The notes beneath the pieces were generated by a model. The model had not been told where the DNA came from and did no database searches. It saw only the letters and a list, made by a program, of their open reading frames with translations. Below are positions 40,915 through 48,979 of a stretch of DNA of 64,000 bases, in pieces. Numbering within the stretch: position 1 is the stretch's first letter; each line of letters opens with the position of its first letter. Source of the DNA: Oscillospiraceae bacterium (GTDB lineage Bacteria; Bacillota; Clostridia; Oscillospirales; Oscillospiraceae); the NCBI GenBank assembly GCA_017395935.1, contig JAFQNL010000019.1:124001-188000 (forward strand), written 5' to 3'. A program made the translations under genes and the position numbers.

Positions 40915-40916
40915 GA

Positions 40917-41265
40917 TGGAGGCGGCGGGAATCGAACCCGCGTCCGAAAACAGATTCACAGAACTTTCTCCGAGCGCAGACGGTTATTTACATTTCCTTC
41001 TGCAAGCGTGAGCCGTCACACTCAGGCAGTTGGTAGCTTCATGATGCATGGCACGGGCAAAGCTTACCGTACTCACGTTCGCCACTAAAGTCACGCCCCG
41101 AACCGGCTCGTGGCCCTTCCGGCCGGGACGATCGCGCCTAATTAGGCAGCGACAGCAACGTAATTGTTGTTGTTATTTGATTTATAAGTTGCCCGTTTTA
41201 TGGCGGGCAGGCGCCGCCGCTCGCTTATCCTGCTTCACCATCCCCGTCGAAACCAGTACGCCCCC
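40917..41265 (-). ncRNA. ssrA: Transfer-messenger RNA (tmRNA)
   Basis: About 349 bases. The 5' end GGGGGCG (41265-41259) pairs with the 3' CGCCTCC to make the acceptor stem, followed by TACTGGTTTCGACGGGG as in other tmRNAs. The 3' end carries a perfect T arm, GCGGG-TTCGATT-CCCGC. CCA is not encoded (CCATCA follows). The tag reading frame starts at a GCA resume codon and reads ATYKSNNNNYVAVAA, then TAA; it ends in the usual hydrophobic AA degron. With SmpB it rescues stalled ribosomes. The smpB and peptidyl-prolyl isomerase genes lie directly upstream on the same strand. Confidence 0.97.
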
Positions 41266-41271
41266 GTATCG

Positions 41272-41295
41272 ATCGGAGGGCTCAAGCCCTCCGAT
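41272..41295 (-). other. Hairpin immediately 5' of mature tmRNA
   Basis: An 11-bp perfect inverted repeat (ATCGGAGGGCT with AGCCCTCCGAT) ends seven bases before the tmRNA 5' end. It has no T-tract, so it is not a typical terminator. If ssrA is co-transcribed with the upstream gene it could guide 5' processing. Confidence 0.5.
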
Positions 41296-41339
41296 TGGGG
41301 CTGCTGGGAATAGAAAAGCTTATCAACAGAAGAGACCGA

Positions 41340-41861
41340 TCAGCACTTTTCGGGAGCGGGATAGGTCTCGCCGAAAGTCTCAACAGTCATGAGCTTGATT
41401 TTCTGCTCTACGCGGGGTCTGTCGTTCCAGTCACGCTTGGCAGAGACGATCTTATCGGCAACTTCCATACCCTCGATGACCTTGCCGAAGGCGGCGTACT
41501 GGCCGTCCAGGTGGGGAGCCTTCTCCACCATGATGAAGAACTGGCTGCCGGCAGAGTCAGGGGACATAGAGCGGGCCATGGAAAGAACACCGCGGTCATG
41601 AGTCAGCTTGTTGTCGAATCCGTTGGAAGAAAACTCGCCCTTGATGCTGTAGCCGGGGCCGCCGTAGCCTGCGCCCATGGGGTCACCGCCCTGGATCATG
41701 AATCCGGGGATAACACGGTGGAAGATCAGTCCGTTGTAGAAGCCGGAACCGGCAAGAGCCAGGAAGTTGTTGACAGTATTGGGAGCTACTTCGGGGTAGA
41801 GCTCGGCGACCATCTTGCCGCCGTTTGCCATCTCGATGGTAATCTGGGGATTACGTGCCAT
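41340..41861 (-). CDS. Cyclophilin-type peptidyl-prolyl cis-trans isomerase
   Basis: 173 residues. The cyclophilin core is complete: VNNFLALAGSGFYNGLIFHRVIPGFMIQGGDP near residues 30-60 with the catalytic Arg, SAGSQFFIMV near 103, and HLDGQYAAFGKVIEGMEV near 117 in place of the usual Trp-containing loop. It has no signal peptide, so it acts in the cytoplasm, isomerising X-Pro bonds during folding. It sits between smpB and ssrA in one direction; GGAGG precedes the ATG. Confidence 0.94.
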   Translation of the reverse strand: MARNPQITIEMANGGKMVAELYPEVAPNTVNNFLALAGSGFYNGLIFHRVIPGFMIQGGDPMGAGYGGPGYSIKGEFSSNGFDNKLTHDRGVLSMARSMSPDSAGSQFFIMVEKAPHLDGQYAAFGKVIEGMEVADKIVSAKRDWNDRPRVEQKIKLMTVETFGETYPAPEKC

Positions 41862-41902
41862 AATAATATCCTCCTTAATAAGGTTAAATACAATCTGATT
41901 GA

Positions 41903-42373
41903 TTAATAGTGGCCCTGTGTTTTCATAGCCCGATCGATTTCGCGCTTAGCAGAGCGGTCGGCGGCCGAAGCACGCTTGTCATAGAGTTTCTTACCCTTGG
42001 CAAGTCCGATCTCCACTTTAACTTTAGAGTCCTTCAGATAAAGGGAGAGGGGAATGAGTGCGTATCCGTCCTGCTGGATCTTGGCCTGCAGTTTCAGGAT
42101 TTCCCGTTTATGCATGAGCAACTTTCGGTCCCTCATAGGATCCCGGTTGAAGATATTGCCCTTTTCGTAAGGGGAGATATGCATAGCGTAAACAAACAAC
42201 TCGCCGTTTTTTACCTGACAAAAGGAGTCCTTTAGATTGACCTTTCCGGCGCGGATGCTCTTGACTTCGGTGCCGCTGAGCGCGATACCGGCTTCGTATC
42301 GGTCTTCGATGAAATAGTCATGAAAAGCCTTTCGGTTGCCTGCCACCGTCTTGACGCCCTTCTGAATGGCCAC
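41903..42373 (-). CDS. smpB: SsrA-binding protein SmpB
   Basis: 156 residues. The N-terminal oligonucleotide-binding part has [29 protein letters not shown] near residue 12, then [25 protein letters not shown] and [12 protein letters not shown]. The C-terminus [23 protein letters not shown] is the tail that enters the empty mRNA channel. SmpB delivers tmRNA to stalled ribosomes. The tmRNA gene is about 640 bases downstream on the same strand, separated by a cyclophilin gene. Confidence 0.97.
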   Translation of the reverse strand: MAIQKGVKTVAGNRKAFHDYFIEDRYEAGIALSGTEVKSIRAGKVNLKDSFCQVKNGELFVYAMHISPYEKGNIFNRDPMRDRKLLMHKREILKLQAKIQQDGYALIPLSLYLKDSKVKVEIGLAKGKKLYDKRASAADRSAKREIDRAMKTQGHY

Positions 42374-42506
42374 AAGAACTCCTCCTTTCCGGAAAAATAT
42401 GAAAGAATCTTCTAACTGACGACTGAACTTATTATATCATGGCTGTCAAGGGGATAAATCCTGCGCTTTGTGTCGTGAAAATATGAAAAAGTGCATTTTC
42501 TCACTT

Positions 42507-42535
42507 TTGACGAAAAACAAATCATATGTTACAAT
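42507..42535 (+). promoter_or_regulatory. Upstream promoter of murA (P1)
   Basis: TTGACG (42507-42512), 17-base spacer and TACAAT (42530-42535). It lies in the 430-base gap before murA, which holds no gene I can support. Confidence 0.55.
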
Positions 42536-42635
42536 TCTGACATCAGTGTAACTGTTTTGGCGTGTTTTGCCAGTCAAAAGTACATAGGTAAAAGGCTGCT
42601 GCGCAAAATTGTCTGGTTGTATCCATAAATTCCCT

Positions 42636-42664
42636 TTGCTTTTATTGTAAACCAGTGATATACT
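42636..42664 (+). promoter_or_regulatory. Proximal promoter of murA (P2)
   Basis: TTGCTT (42636-42641), 17-base spacer and TATACT (42659-42664), about 140 bases before the start codon. Two tandem sigma-A-like promoters thus face murA. Confidence 0.5.
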
Positions 42665-42804
42665 GTACATGTCCATAAATGGACCTAAATTGACTTGTCC
42701 CGATAATCAGATATCCCACTTAGTGGCCTATGTGGTTTACATCGTTATCGGTTTTCTCTGATAGCCGTATCCTCGCGGCAGCCTAAATAAAGAAGGTGTC
42801 AGCT

Positions 42805-44103
42805 TTGCAAAAATATGTAATCAACGGCAAAAAGCCTCTTTACGGTACAGTTGAGATCAGCGGCGCAAAGAACGCTGCTGTTGCCATTCTCCCTGCGGCT
42901 CTTTTGGTCGACGGCGTTTGCCGGATCGAAAATATCCCTCAGATCAGCGACGTTACTCTGATTCTGCGTATCCTGCAGGAACTGGGCGCCGATGTCCGTT
43001 TGATCAATAAAAATACTGTGCAGATCGACAGCACTCACATCAACCGCTATCATGTGCCTGAGAAGCTCTCTCGCCAGATGCGCGCCTCTTACTACTTTAT
43101 TGGCGCGCTGCTTGGCCGGTTTGGTGAGGCTGTTGTCTCCATGCCCGGCGGCTGTGATTTGGGCACCCGTCCCATTGACCTGCATATCAAGAGTTTCCAG
43201 TCTCTGGGTGCAAGCGTTAATGTTGTTGCCGGCTATGTCCGTGCTTCTGCTCCCGAAGAAGGTCTAAAGGGCACCTCTATCTACCTGGATCAGGCTTCTG
43301 TGGGCGCGACCATGAACGCTATGCTGGCTGCCTCTACTGCTCATGGCCTGACTATCATTGAAAACGCTGCCAAGGAACCTCATATTGTAGACCTCGCCAA
43401 CTTCCTTAACGCCATGGGCGCGGATATTATGGGTGCCGGCACTGACGTGATCCGGATCCGTGGTGTCAGAGAGCTTCACGGCGGCACGTATTCCATTATT
43501 CCCGATCAGATTGAAGCGGGCACCTATATGGCTGCTGTTGCTGCTGTTGGCGGCGATGTTATCATTAAGAATGTAATCCCCAAGCATCTGGACTGCATCT
43601 CTGCCAAGCTAATGGAGATGGGTGTCCATGTAGAAGAGATGGGCGACGCTGTTCGTGTCCGTCGTATGGGTGAACTGCGCCGGATTAATGTGCGTACTAT
43701 GCCTTATCCCGGTTTCCCCACCGATATGCAGCCTCAGATCGCCGCCTGCCTTTGCCTTGCAAATGGCACCAGCATGGTCAACGAGGGCATCTGGGAGAAC
43801 CGTTATCGTTATGTCAGCGAGTTCCGCCGCATGGGCGCCCGGATTCAGGTTGACGGCAAGGTTGCTGTTATTGAAGGTGTGGATCGTCTTATGGGCGCTA
43901 CTCTCTGTGCCTGCGACCTGCGTGCCGGCGCAGCTATGGTTATTGCCGGACTTGCAGCTGAAGGAACCACTGAGATCAGCCGGATTCACTATATTGAGCG
44001 CGGCTATGAGAAGCTGGTTGAAAAGTTCCAGGGACTGGGCGCTGATATCAAGCTGGTGGAACAGCCTGATGATGAAACCCGGCCCCATTCCCGGGCTGTC
44101 TGA
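42805..44103 (+). CDS. murA: UDP-N-acetylglucosamine 1-carboxyvinyltransferase
   Basis: 432 residues from TTG 42805, eight bases after AAGAAGG; the in-frame GTG at 42796 overlaps that site. MurA transfers enolpyruvate from PEP to UDP-GlcNAc, the first committed step of peptidoglycan synthesis. The catalytic loop MPGGCDLGTRPIDLH, with the fosfomycin-sensitive Cys near residue 117, is intact. SGAKNAAVAILPAALL near the start and the ITEGIWENRY-type block (here NEGIWENRYRYVSEFRRMGA) are also visible. It leads into walJ and rlmH with an 86-base gap. Confidence 0.96.
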   Translation: MQKYVINGKKPLYGTVEISGAKNAAVAILPAALLVDGVCRIENIPQISDVTLILRILQELGADVRLINKNTVQIDSTHINRYHVPEKLSRQMRASYYFIGALLGRFGEAVVSMPGGCDLGTRPIDLHIKSFQSLGASVNVVAGYVRASAPEEGLKGTSIYLDQASVGATMNAMLAASTAHGLTIIENAAKEPHIVDLANFLNAMGADIMGAGTDVIRIRGVRELHGGTYSIIPDQIEAGTYMAAVAAVGGDVIIKNVIPKHLDCISAKLMEMGVHVEEMGDAVRVRRMGELRRINVRTMPYPGFPTDMQPQIAACLCLANGTSMVNEGIWENRYRYVSEFRRMGARIQVDGKVAVIEGVDRLMGATLCACDLRAGAAMVIAGLAAEGTTEISRIHYIERGYEKLVEKFQGLGADIKLVEQPDDETRPHSRAV

Positions 44104-44189
44104 TTCCCATATAATAAGATACCGAGTATACTCAGCGGCAGCTTTGCTGCCGCTGTTGTTCTGTACCGAGAAGGACATGAGGAGGAAAA

Positions 44190-44969
44190 ATGGAGATACA
44201 TACCCTTGCCAGCGGCTCTGCAGGAAACAGTATTCTGATTTCCTCCGGCACCGATCATATTCTCATAGATGCCGGCATCTCCTGCCGGAAGATTACCACA
44301 AGGCTTGCTTCGCTGGGTCTTGCCCTGTCAGATTTGCGCGGTATATTCATTACGCATACTCACCGGGATCATATAGACGGACTTCCCGTTTTGACCAGAA
44401 AAGCTAAGCTGCCAATCTATTTGACCGAGCATGCGGCAGCGGATTTGCTCTGTAGAAAGAAAGACATGGAGGTGGATACGCTCCACTATATCCTTCCGCA
44501 GGAGCTCGTCCGCTTGGGCAAGATGGAAATTACCGGCTTTTCTACCTCCCATGACGCCCCTGGCAGCATGGGATATCTGATTTCCGATGGTATCCGACGG
44601 GCAGCGGTCGTCACCGATCTGGGTTACGTCTCCGCGTCTGTCCACGAAGCGGTGCGCAGTGTGGATGCTGCTGTAATTGAGTCCAACTATGATGCCGACT
44701 GGCTGAGAAACGGGCCGTACCCCTACCTGTTACAGGAGCGGATTCTTGGCCCCACCGGACACCTGTCTAACGAGTGCTGTGCTGAATTGGCCCTTCGCCT
44801 GGTCAGAGAGGGAACGGGACTGATCATTCTGGCCCATCTGAGTGACGAGAATAACAGTCCTGAGCACGCTTTGAAGCGGGTGAAGGATATGCTTTCGGAT
44901 GCAGGCTGCTGTGGTGTTCGGATCAGTGTAGCGCCAAGAGACAGTCTCAGCGATTGCTTTGAGATCTGA
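44190..44969 (+). CDS. walJ: MBL-fold metallo-hydrolase (WalJ/YycJ-like)
   Basis: 259 residues, behind ATGAGGAGG. The metallo-beta-lactamase motif THTHRDHIDG near residue 56 binds two metals, with SHDAPGSMGYLI near 117, VVTDLGY and LAHLSDENNSPEHA as later ligands. The start HTLASGSAGNSI is diagnostic of the YycJ/WalJ group, 5'-3' exonuclease-like proteins linked to cell division and DNA repair in Firmicutes. It is followed 18 bases later by rlmH, as often seen in Firmicutes walRK regions; walRK itself is not here. Confidence 0.9.
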   Translation: MEIHTLASGSAGNSILISSGTDHILIDAGISCRKITTRLASLGLALSDLRGIFITHTHRDHIDGLPVLTRKAKLPIYLTEHAAADLLCRKKDMEVDTLHYILPQELVRLGKMEITGFSTSHDAPGSMGYLISDGIRRAAVVTDLGYVSASVHEAVRSVDAAVIESNYDADWLRNGPYPYLLQERILGPTGHLSNECCAELALRLVREGTGLIILAHLSDENNSPEHALKRVKDMLSDAGCCGVRISVAPRDSLSDCFEI

Positions 44970-44987
44970 CGAAAGGGGAGTTGTGTC

Positions 44988-45470
44988 ATGGTCAATGTAA
45001 CATTGATCTGTGTCGGGAAACTGAAGGAAAAGTTCTATCTGGCAGCGGTAGATGAATACGTAAAACGTCTGTCCGCGTTTTGCAGACTGTCTGTGGTGGA
45101 GCTAAACGAGGTCCGTTTGCCTGACCGCCCGTCTCAGGCTCAGATTGACGCTGCCCTTTTGCAGGAGGCACGACAGATTCTTGAGAAGGTGCCCAAAGCA
45201 AGCGCCCTGATCCCCATGTGCGTAGAAGGGAAGACCCTCTCCAGCCCGGAGCTGGCAAAAAGGATGGAGCAGTGGGCTGTTCAGGGTCAGAGCAGTCTGA
45301 CCTTTGTAATCGGCGGCTCATTTGGCCTTCATGATCTCGTCAAGGAGAAAGCCCTTTTTCGGCTTTCCATGTCTCCTATGACTTTTCCACACCACCTGGC
45401 ACGGGTTATGGTACTTGAGCAGATTTATCGAAGTTTTCAAATCAACGCCGGAAGCAAATATCATAAGTAA
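44988..45470 (+). CDS. rlmH: 23S rRNA (pseudouridine-1915-N3) methyltransferase
   Basis: 160 residues, the normal size. Diagnostic stretches are ICVGKLKEKFYLAAVDEYVKRL at the N-terminus, FVIGGSFGLHDLV near residue 105 and the knot-forming C-terminus MTFPHHLARVMVLEQIYRSFQI. RlmH is a SPOUT methyltransferase acting on helix 69 of the 70S ribosome. GGGGAG precedes the ATG. It follows walJ in the same transcript. Confidence 0.96.
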   Translation: MVNVTLICVGKLKEKFYLAAVDEYVKRLSAFCRLSVVELNEVRLPDRPSQAQIDAALLQEARQILEKVPKASALIPMCVEGKTLSSPELAKRMEQWAVQGQSSLTFVIGGSFGLHDLVKEKALFRLSMSPMTFPHHLARVMVLEQIYRSFQINAGSKYHK

Positions 45471-45505
45471 AAGCTTTCTTTCGGCAAATATTGGTCAAAG
45501 TCCAC

Positions 45506-45535
45506 TAGACAAAGCCGGAGGACCACTGTTATAAT
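45506..45535 (+). promoter_or_regulatory. Sigma-A promoter of the phosphohexomutase gene
   Basis: TAGACA (45506-45511), 18-base spacer and a perfect TATAAT (45530-45535), 30 bases before the start codon. Confidence 0.55.
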
Positions 45536-45565
45536 AGTAATATCATAAAAACGGAGGTGTTTCCC

Positions 45566-47293
45566 ATGTGCTATATGGAAACTTACAAGAAATGGCTCAA
45601 TAGTCCCGCTCTGTCCGCCGCTGAGAAGGCCGAGCTGGAAGCGATCGCTGATAACGAAAAGGAAATCGAAAGCCGTTTCTTCGGTCCCCTGGAGTTTGGT
45701 ACTGCCGGTCTGCGCGGCACTATGTGCGTCGGCCTGCACCATATGAACCGTCATATTGTCGGTCATGCCACTCAGGCTTTTGCCGAGGTCGTCAAGGCTG
45801 AAGGCCCTGAGGCCATGGAGCGCGGTGTTGCGATTGCTTGTGACAGCCGTAACCATTCTCAGGAATTTGCTGAGCAAGCTGCCAGCGTTATGGCCGCCAA
45901 CGGCATCAAGGTCAAGATCTATGATGAGCTCCGGCCCACTCCCGAGCTGTCTTTTGCCGTCCGTCATTATAACTGCATTGCAGGTATCAACGTGACTGCT
46001 TCTCATAATCCTAAGGAATATAACGGCTACAAGGTCTACTGGTCTGACGGCGCTCAGCTGCCTCCTGTCCATGCCGATACCGTTGCTGCCAAGATGAAGG
46101 AACTGGACGTCTTCGCTGATGTCAAGACCATGGATCTGGAAGAAGCCAAGGCCAAGGGCCTGGTCACCGTCCTGAGCACCGAGACTGATGAGGCCTTCCT
46201 GGCCAAGGCTCTGGAGCAGGTCATCGACCACGAAGCCGTTGCCAAGGTTGCTGACGAGTTCTCCATCGTCTATACTCCCTTCCACGGCACTGGCCATAAG
46301 CTGGTTCCCGAGGCTCTGAAGCGTATGGGCATGAAGAACGTGATCTGCGTACCCGAGCAGATGGTCATTGATGGTAACTTCCCCACCGTCAAGAGCCCCA
46401 ACCCCGAGAATCCTGAGGGCTTTGCTCTGGCCGTTGAACTGGCCAAGGCTAACAACTGTGACCTGATTATCGGCACTGACCCTGACGCTGACCGCGTTGG
46501 TATCATGGTCCGTAACGCTCAGGGCGAGTACGAGGTTTTCACCGGCAACCAGACCGGCGTCATCCTGTTCGACTATCTGGTCGGTGCCCGTAAGCGCAAC
46601 AATATGATGCCTGAGAACGCCTACGCTCTGACCACCATCGTCTCCACTCCCATGGTTCCCGCTGTCGCTGTTGCCAATGGTCTGAACTATGCCAAGACCT
46701 TCACCGGCTTTAAGTTCCTGGCCGAGAAGAAGGACAAGCTGGAGAAGTCCGGCGAAGGCAATGTTATCTTCTCCTTCGAGGAATCCTATGGCTACATGCT
46801 GGGTGACTTTGTCCGGGATAAGGACGCTGTGACCGCCGTTGTTTCCATTGTTGAGATGGCTGCCTACTATGCTTCTCAGGGCAAGACTCTGTTCAACGCT
46901 CTGCGCGACTGCTATAACAAGTATGGCTTCTATCAGGAGAAGACTCTGAATCTGGTCATGCCCGGTCTGGACGGCATGAACAAGATGGCCGAGATTATGA
47001 AGGGCCTGCACGCCAATCCCAAGACTGAAGTGGCTGGCACTGCCGTTGTCACTGTCAAGGATTATCAGACCGGTCTTGCTACCGATGTGGCTACCGGCGC
47101 TGCCACCGAGATGGAGTTGAAGGGTTCCAACGTGGTCGAGTATAACCTGGCCGATGGTACCATCTTCATTATCCGTCCCTCTGGCACCGAGCCCAAGATC
47201 AAGGTCTATATTCTCTGCAACGATGCTGACGAGGCCGCCTGCGCTGAGAAGGTTGCCAAGTACGCTGCTTATGCCCCCTCTATCAAGGATTGA
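45566..47293 (+). CDS. Phospho-sugar mutase (phosphoglucomutase/phosphomannomutase)
   Basis: 575 residues from ATG 45566 behind CGGAGGTG. The active-site serine loop TASHNPKEYNGYK lies near residue 142, preceded by FGTAGLRG near 43. The Mg2+-binding DPDADRVG lies near 308, the sugar-binding FSFEESYGYMLGDFV near 404 and the phosphate-binding RPSGTEPKIKVY near 540. Length and the EFGTAGLRGTM block fit the Firmicutes PgcA-type alpha-phosphoglucomutase, which supplies glucose-1-phosphate for glycogen and wall polymers. Codon use is strongly biased to C/T-ending codons, suggesting high expression. Confidence 0.94.
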   Translation: MCYMETYKKWLNSPALSAAEKAELEAIADNEKEIESRFFGPLEFGTAGLRGTMCVGLHHMNRHIVGHATQAFAEVVKAEGPEAMERGVAIACDSRNHSQEFAEQAASVMAANGIKVKIYDELRPTPELSFAVRHYNCIAGINVTASHNPKEYNGYKVYWSDGAQLPPVHADTVAAKMKELDVFADVKTMDLEEAKAKGLVTVLSTETDEAFLAKALEQVIDHEAVAKVADEFSIVYTPFHGTGHKLVPEALKRMGMKNVICVPEQMVIDGNFPTVKSPNPENPEGFALAVELAKANNCDLIIGTDPDADRVGIMVRNAQGEYEVFTGNQTGVILFDYLVGARKRNNMMPENAYALTTIVSTPMVPAVAVANGLNYAKTFTGFKFLAEKKDKLEKSGEGNVIFSFEESYGYMLGDFVRDKDAVTAVVSIVEMAAYYASQGKTLFNALRDCYNKYGFYQEKTLNLVMPGLDGMNKMAEIMKGLHANPKTEVAGTAVVTVKDYQTGLATDVATGAATEMELKGSNVVEYNLADGTIFIIRPSGTEPKIKVYILCNDADEAACAEKVAKYAAYAPSIKD

Positions 47294-47308
47294 TCTGTTT
47301 CTTGTATC

Positions 47309-47343
47309 AACGCCCGCTGAGCAATCAGCGGGCGTTTTTTTCG
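47309..47343 (+). terminator. Terminator of the phosphohexomutase gene
   Basis: A 12-bp perfect stem (AACGCCCGCTGA with TCAGCGGGCGTT), GCAA loop and seven T, 15 bases after the stop. Confidence 0.94.
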
Positions 47344-47503
47344 GAGCTGTTGAGCTTCTGAAAATCTGGCAAGACTAAGCAAAGGCAGAGCTGTGGTCTG
47401 CTTTCCTGTGAAAATTTGAGAATTTCCTGAGAAAGAGTAGATATTTGGCAGGAGATATGCTATGATAAATCAACGTGAAATTCTTGAAAGTGGGAGTTAT
47501 CCT

Positions 47504-48868
47504 ATGAATAAGAAAAAGATTGCGATTATTGCAGCTCTGTTGGCTGTTATTCTCATTGGCGGAATCGGTATCTTCGTCTATTCTCAGGGCGATCATGTGG
47601 GGCCGGAAGTAAAGCTGGTAGATAGCTATACTGCCAATTACGGTGAGCGTATCGGTTTGTTTGATCTGGTCCGGGCCGTATCTGATGAAGGCGAGTACTC
47701 CATCAAGATTACAAGCGGCGGCACTATCAGTGAGGACGGCCGTTCTACCGTTTTCTCCAAGGCTGCCACTGAAACTGTGGAGATCACCGCAGTAGATGAG
47801 CTGGGTCATAAGACGGTCAAGACGGTTACCGTTGTCGTTGCCGATGCAAAGCCCCCTATGCTCTCTGCTAACGATATTACAATCTCTCTGGGAGATGCCG
47901 TGGATTATCATACCGGTGTAACCGCTCATGATGAGATGGACGGTAATCTGACCAGTCAGATTCAAGTAGATACCAGTCTGATCAACGAGGCCAAGGCTGG
48001 TATTTATCCCATCATTTATACTGTCAAAGATAAGTCGGGCAATGAATCTACTGTCCGCACTGCTCTTACCATCAAGAGTCCTGAGCCTGAAGCAATTACC
48101 CTGAGTCAGCAGTCCATCTCTCTGGAAGGCAATGGCCATTATCAGCTGGTTGCCAGTGTTGATCCCAGAGCTTGGAACGGCAAGATCCAGTGGTCTTCCA
48201 GCAACGATAAGGTTGCTGTGGTAACCAATGGTCTGGTTACCTGGGTGGGCAGTGGAAGCTGTACTGTGACTGCTACTGCCGGTGAAGTGTCCGCCGCCTG
48301 TCAGGTTCGCTGTGGTAATGTTACTGTCAGCGGCATTACGCTGGATCTGGGCATTCTGGAACTGGAGTACAAGCAGTCTGAGACCCTGCTGCCTAAGATC
48401 GTGCCCAGTAACTGGAGCGGCGAAGTGGTCTGGACAAGCAGCGATACGACCATTGCCACTGTGGAAGAGGGAGTCGTGACCTGGGCTGGCCAGGGAGAAT
48501 GTGTGATTACTGCCTCTGCCGATGGCGCGGTTGCCACCTGCCAGGTGAGCTGTGCTGAGCCTGAGATCGAACTCATCGACATCTATGAGGATACGATCCA
48601 TCTTAAGGCTAACGCATCGTATACCATCTTCCCGGTGATTCTGCCTGAGGATTGGCCCGGCGAGATCGCGTGGAGCTCCAGCGATACCACCGTAGCCACC
48701 GTTGTCAACGGTGTCGTTAAGTGGATCGGCCCCGGCACCTGGGAGATTACCGCTACTGCCGGTGAACTGGAAGATACCTGTGTGATTGTCTGTGAAGAGC
48801 AGGGTATTATCGGCGACATTATTGACAGTATCACAGGCGGCGACAGTCAGACTCAGAAAGAGGACTGA
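47504..48868 (+). CDS. Secreted/membrane-anchored protein with tandem Ig-like (BIG2-type) domains
   Basis: 454 residues from ATG 47504 behind GGGAG. One N-terminal hydrophobic segment (IAIIAALLAVILIGGIGIFVY, residues about 5-26) anchors it or serves as signal. Two Ig-like/DUF5011-type domains follow, the second with YPIIYTVKDKSGNESTVR near residue 180. Three BIG2-like repeats of about 83 residues then start near 204, 289 and 370. Each repeat has a WSSSNDKVAVV or WTSSDTTIATV strand and a loop TWVGSGSCTVTATAGE, TWAGQGECVITASADG or KWIGPGTWEITATAGE. Cys residues in the repeats could pair. The C-terminus is charged with no LPXTG motif. It is probably a cell-surface protein of unknown ligand. Confidence 0.82.
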   Translation: MNKKKIAIIAALLAVILIGGIGIFVYSQGDHVGPEVKLVDSYTANYGERIGLFDLVRAVSDEGEYSIKITSGGTISEDGRSTVFSKAATETVEITAVDELGHKTVKTVTVVVADAKPPMLSANDITISLGDAVDYHTGVTAHDEMDGNLTSQIQVDTSLINEAKAGIYPIIYTVKDKSGNESTVRTALTIKSPEPEAITLSQQSISLEGNGHYQLVASVDPRAWNGKIQWSSSNDKVAVVTNGLVTWVGSGSCTVTATAGEVSAACQVRCGNVTVSGITLDLGILELEYKQSETLLPKIVPSNWSGEVVWTSSDTTIATVEEGVVTWAGQGECVITASADGAVATCQVSCAEPEIELIDIYEDTIHLKANASYTIFPVILPEDWPGEIAWSSSDTTVATVVNGVVKWIGPGTWEITATAGELEDTCVIVCEEQGIIGDIIDSITGGDSQTQKED

Positions 48869-48905
48869 GCTGCGCTGACGATGTGTGTGATGAAGTGATT
48901 CAAAT

Positions 48906-48939
48906 TGGCCCTGGGGAACGATCTTGCTCCTCAGGGCCA
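48906..48939 (+). terminator. Stem-loop after the Ig-like protein gene
   Basis: TGGCCCTG (48906-48913) pairs with CAGGGCCA (48932-48939) and the stem extends inward with a G-T pair. No T-tract follows directly, so it may terminate weakly. Confidence 0.5.
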
Positions 48940-48979
48940 TATCTTCAAATTTTGGATTATAGAAAGGAGGAGCAAATCT

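Noticed and set aside
42446..42676. A 76-codon minus-strand frame in the gap before murA
   Set aside because: It lacks a good ribosome binding site and a protein-like composition and covers two promoter-like pairs on the plus strand.
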